Of a stretch of DNA of 7,123 bases, positions 5,670 through 7,123 are shown one piece after another (within the stretch, counting starts at the first letter, position 1; each line of letters begins with the position of its first letter). The position numbers and the translations under genes are program-made. This DNA comes from Chloroflexota bacterium (GTDB lineage: Bacteria > Chloroflexota > Anaerolineae > Aggregatilineales > Phototrophicaceae). Below the pieces are notes generated by a model, which saw only the letters and a list, made by a program, of their open reading frames with translations, was not told the DNA's origin and searched no databases. Where the stretch lies: the NCBI GenBank assembly GCA_010092805.1, contig JAADYY010000162.1:1-7123 (forward strand), in the 5' to 3' direction.

Positions 5670-7037
5670 TTATCCGAAGAAGATTGGGTTGGTGAGCGCC
5701 CACATCTCGCCGTTGGCGTCGCGCAGCTCGACATTTGCCCACCGCGCCTGCCCCGCAGCGAGCGACCAGGCGTGCGCACCTGCTGCGCTGACCGGCATCT
5801 GTTCGTGAACCGCGCGATCCAGGATCAAGCGGAGGACATCGCCCTCGTGCGCGTCGGTCCACTCGACCGACAGTGTTGCCGCTTCGGCGGGCAGTTGATC
5901 CCCGACCATCCCACGCGCACCGGAGGGCGTCGTCGCGGTGAGCAGCAGTTCCGGCCCCGCGCTGATGTACGTGTGTCCTTTGCGGATGGCGCTCAGGATG
6001 CCTGGTTCGCTCAGCGCCTCGGCGTAAACGACGTTGAAGCCCGCGCGGCGCTCATCCGTGCGGCGCGCCGGGCCGTGAATATCTGTGCCAGAGGTGGCGA
6101 CGAGCCGATGCCCTTGATTCAGCCAGACATAATACTGCTGGAGCGCTTCCTCATTAAACACGTGCCAGAAGCCGTTCCACACCTCAACGCCCAGCGCGAC
6201 ACCGGGGCGCGCGTCCTCGAACTGCCACAAGCAGCCAGAGCAGAACGGCTCATCCGGCGACATGGGATGCGCGATGATCAGCATGGCCCCCTGATCGATG
6301 ACCTGCTGCATGATGCGGTTGATGTCCCAGCCCGGCGCGATGTTCAGCCGCCACTCGTACCAGTGGCTGTCGCCGAGTGCCAGCATGTGCCCGTTGAAGG
6401 TGCTCAATTCCATGCCGCCCAACGCCAAAAAGCCGGCTTCGGTTTGGCTGCGGTGCTGCGCTAACCCGGTGATCGTGTTGTGATCGCTGAGCGAAACGAA
6501 ATCGAGGCCGCGCGCGCGCATGTACTGGGTGAATTCAGGAATATCCCAACTGCCATCCGAGTGGATCGTGTGGGCGTGCAGGTCCCCGCGATACCAGCCG
6601 GGCTGTGCCGCTGCCACGCGCTGCGATCCGTCATAGGTAGGGGCGGTCAGCGTCAGCGGTGCGGTGGAAAGGGTGATGGTGAGTTCGTAAGTCACGGTGT
6701 CTGGGGGCAGCACGCGGTGTACATCAACGAAAACCGTCCATGTGCCCGGCTGGATGGGCCATGACCCAAACCCCGGCGTCGAAGCGACCCCGTTGATGTC
6801 CAGCCCGCCCTCACGCACAATGTTCCACACGCCGCGAATCCCGGCGGGATCGTTCGCTGAGATAGTGATCTGGTTGCGGTGGATGCGCCCGGTGGCGTAA
6901 AACGGCGCGAACTGAAAATCGATGTGGATGTTCGTCACGCCGCCCGGCACATCAAAGGGGTGCGGATGATAGGTCTTCGAGTCGGCTTTGGTCACCGCCC
7001 CACTGAATTTGTACTGCACATCTGTACTCGTCGTCAT
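5670..7037 (-). CDS. CehA/McbA-family PHP-domain metallohydrolase
   Basis: A protein of 455 residues from the ATG at 7037, chosen because a strong SD precedes it; the in-frame ATG at 7058 lacks one. Residues 1-140 look like an N-terminal beta-sandwich (alternating strands, no signal peptide). The PHP metal-binding barrel follows: GDLHAHTIHSDGSW at 151-164 (His154, His156, Asp161), LSDHN at 183-187 (Asp185, His186), GMELS at 208-212 (Glu210), His217, IIAHP at 254-258 (His257), EVWNG at 285-289, and SGTDIHG at 316-322 (Asp319, His321). All expected metal ligands are present. Residues from about 355 form another beta-rich domain. PHP proteins hydrolyse phosphoesters or, in CehA, a carbamate ester; the substrate here is unknown. 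Cys266 and Cys269 (CSGC) sit after the IIAHP motif. The gene converges on the DUF3048 gene. Family firm, reaction open. Confidence 0.92.
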   Translation of the reverse strand: MTTSTDVQYKFSGAVTKADSKTYHPHPFDVPGGVTNIHIDFQFAPFYATGRIHRNQITISANDPAGIRGVWNIVREGGLDINGVASTPGFGSWPIQPGTWTVFVDVHRVLPPDTVTYELTITLSTAPLTLTAPTYDGSQRVAAAQPGWYRGDLHAHTIHSDGSWDIPEFTQYMRARGLDFVSLSDHNTITGLAQHRSQTEAGFLALGGMELSTFNGHMLALGDSHWYEWRLNIAPGWDINRIMQQVIDQGAMLIIAHPMSPDEPFCSGCLWQFEDARPGVALGVEVWNGFWHVFNEEALQQYYVWLNQGHRLVATSGTDIHGPARRTDERRAGFNVVYAEALSEPGILSAIRKGHTYISAGPELLLTATTPSGARGMVGDQLPAEAATLSVEWTDAHEGDVLRLILDRAVHEQMPVSAAGAHAWSLAAGQARWANVELRDANGEMWALTNPIFFG

Positions 7038-7043
7038 AGAGGA

Positions 7044-7049
7044 TTCCTC
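7044..7049 (-). promoter_or_regulatory. ribosome binding site of the PHP hydrolase gene
   Basis: On the minus strand GAGGAA (7049-7044) lies 6 bases before the ATG at 7037, close to an ideal Shine-Dalgarno. It decides the start and rules against the upstream in-frame ATG at 7058, whose reading would place the SD inside the coding sequence. Confidence 0.75.
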
Positions 7050-7123
7050 ATTGTTCATCGTGCATCGAAAACATCAGGCGCGCCTTCGACGGAAACCCTG
7101 ACGGCTGCGCACGTATTGGCCCA
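7050..7123 (-). other. leader of the PHP gene and possible C-terminal end of an upstream gene
   Basis: No convincing promoter is seen in these bases. All three minus-strand frames are open from the edge for 15-24 codons. The most protein-like tail is the frame ending with TGA at 7076-7074, which reads GQYVRSRQGFRRRRA. That is a basic C-terminus such as membrane or nucleic-acid-binding proteins often have. The piece is too short to call a gene. If real, the upstream gene would end 36 bases before the PHP start and the two would form an operon. Confidence 0.2.

Noticed and set aside
5601..6464. Plus-strand open frame of 287 codons opposite the PHP gene
   Set aside because: No recognisable motifs; it starts in the palindrome and is antisense to a PHP enzyme with all metal ligands.
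7038..7049. GAGGA/TCCTC dyad around the SD of the PHP gene as a regulatory hairpin
   Set aside because: The arms are separated by a single base, too tight to form an RNA hairpin; it is probably chance symmetry of the SD.

Overview
The window looks like chromosomal DNA from a GC-rich member of the Chloroflexota, probably Anaerolineae-like. That placement is an inference. It rests on a secreted DUF3048 protein with long Thr-Pro/Asn linkers of the 'TNTPTNTPSATPTNT' kind, a small tail-anchored TPR protein with an AWLW(M)S motif, a lipoprotein with a 'PAATPTAQVTP' spacer, and the overall gene mix. No 16S rRNA or other phylogenetic marker is present, so the phylum is not proven. No mobile element, CRISPR array, tRNA or rRNA is visible.

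Layout. (1) Positions 1-440, minus strand: the N-terminal 146 residues of a Mur ligase family protein, cut by the left edge, with an unusual Walker A loop. (2) Positions 441-546: an AT-rich divergent promoter region. (3) 547-1674, plus: a complete tgt (tRNA-guanine transglycosylase), followed after about 100 bases by a PstS-like phosphate-binding-type lipoprotein (1777-2589). (4) Minus strand, converging on the lipoprotein gene with only 5 bases between stop codons: a two-gene operon read leftwards. It consists of a PIG-L/LmbE-type zinc deacetylase (3880-2984) and a small TPR-like, C-terminally membrane-anchored protein (2987-2595), joined by an ATGA stop/start overlap. (5) Positions 3881-4126: a second divergent promoter region with a candidate promoter and a GC-rich hairpin on each side. 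(6) 4127-5566, plus: a secreted DUF3048 (YerB-like) protein. (7) 5567-5669: a convergent gap with a perfect 22-base palindrome. (8) 7037-5670, minus: a CehA/McbA-family PHP metallohydrolase with a near-ideal Shine-Dalgarno. The last 86 bases hold its leader and possibly the tail of an upstream gene.

The genes do not form one pathway. They are mostly single genes or pairs with house-keeping or cell-envelope roles: wall-type ligase, tRNA modification, envelope lipoprotein, membrane-anchored TPR protein and secreted DUF3048. Two unrelated metal-dependent hydrolases are also present. The clearest functional link is the translationally coupled PIG-L/TPR pair. I see no convincing undescribed defence or mobile system. 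The most interesting points are the non-canonical P-loop of the Mur ligase, the Cys-bracketed TP-rich insertion in the DUF3048 protein, and the two compact divergent promoter regions.
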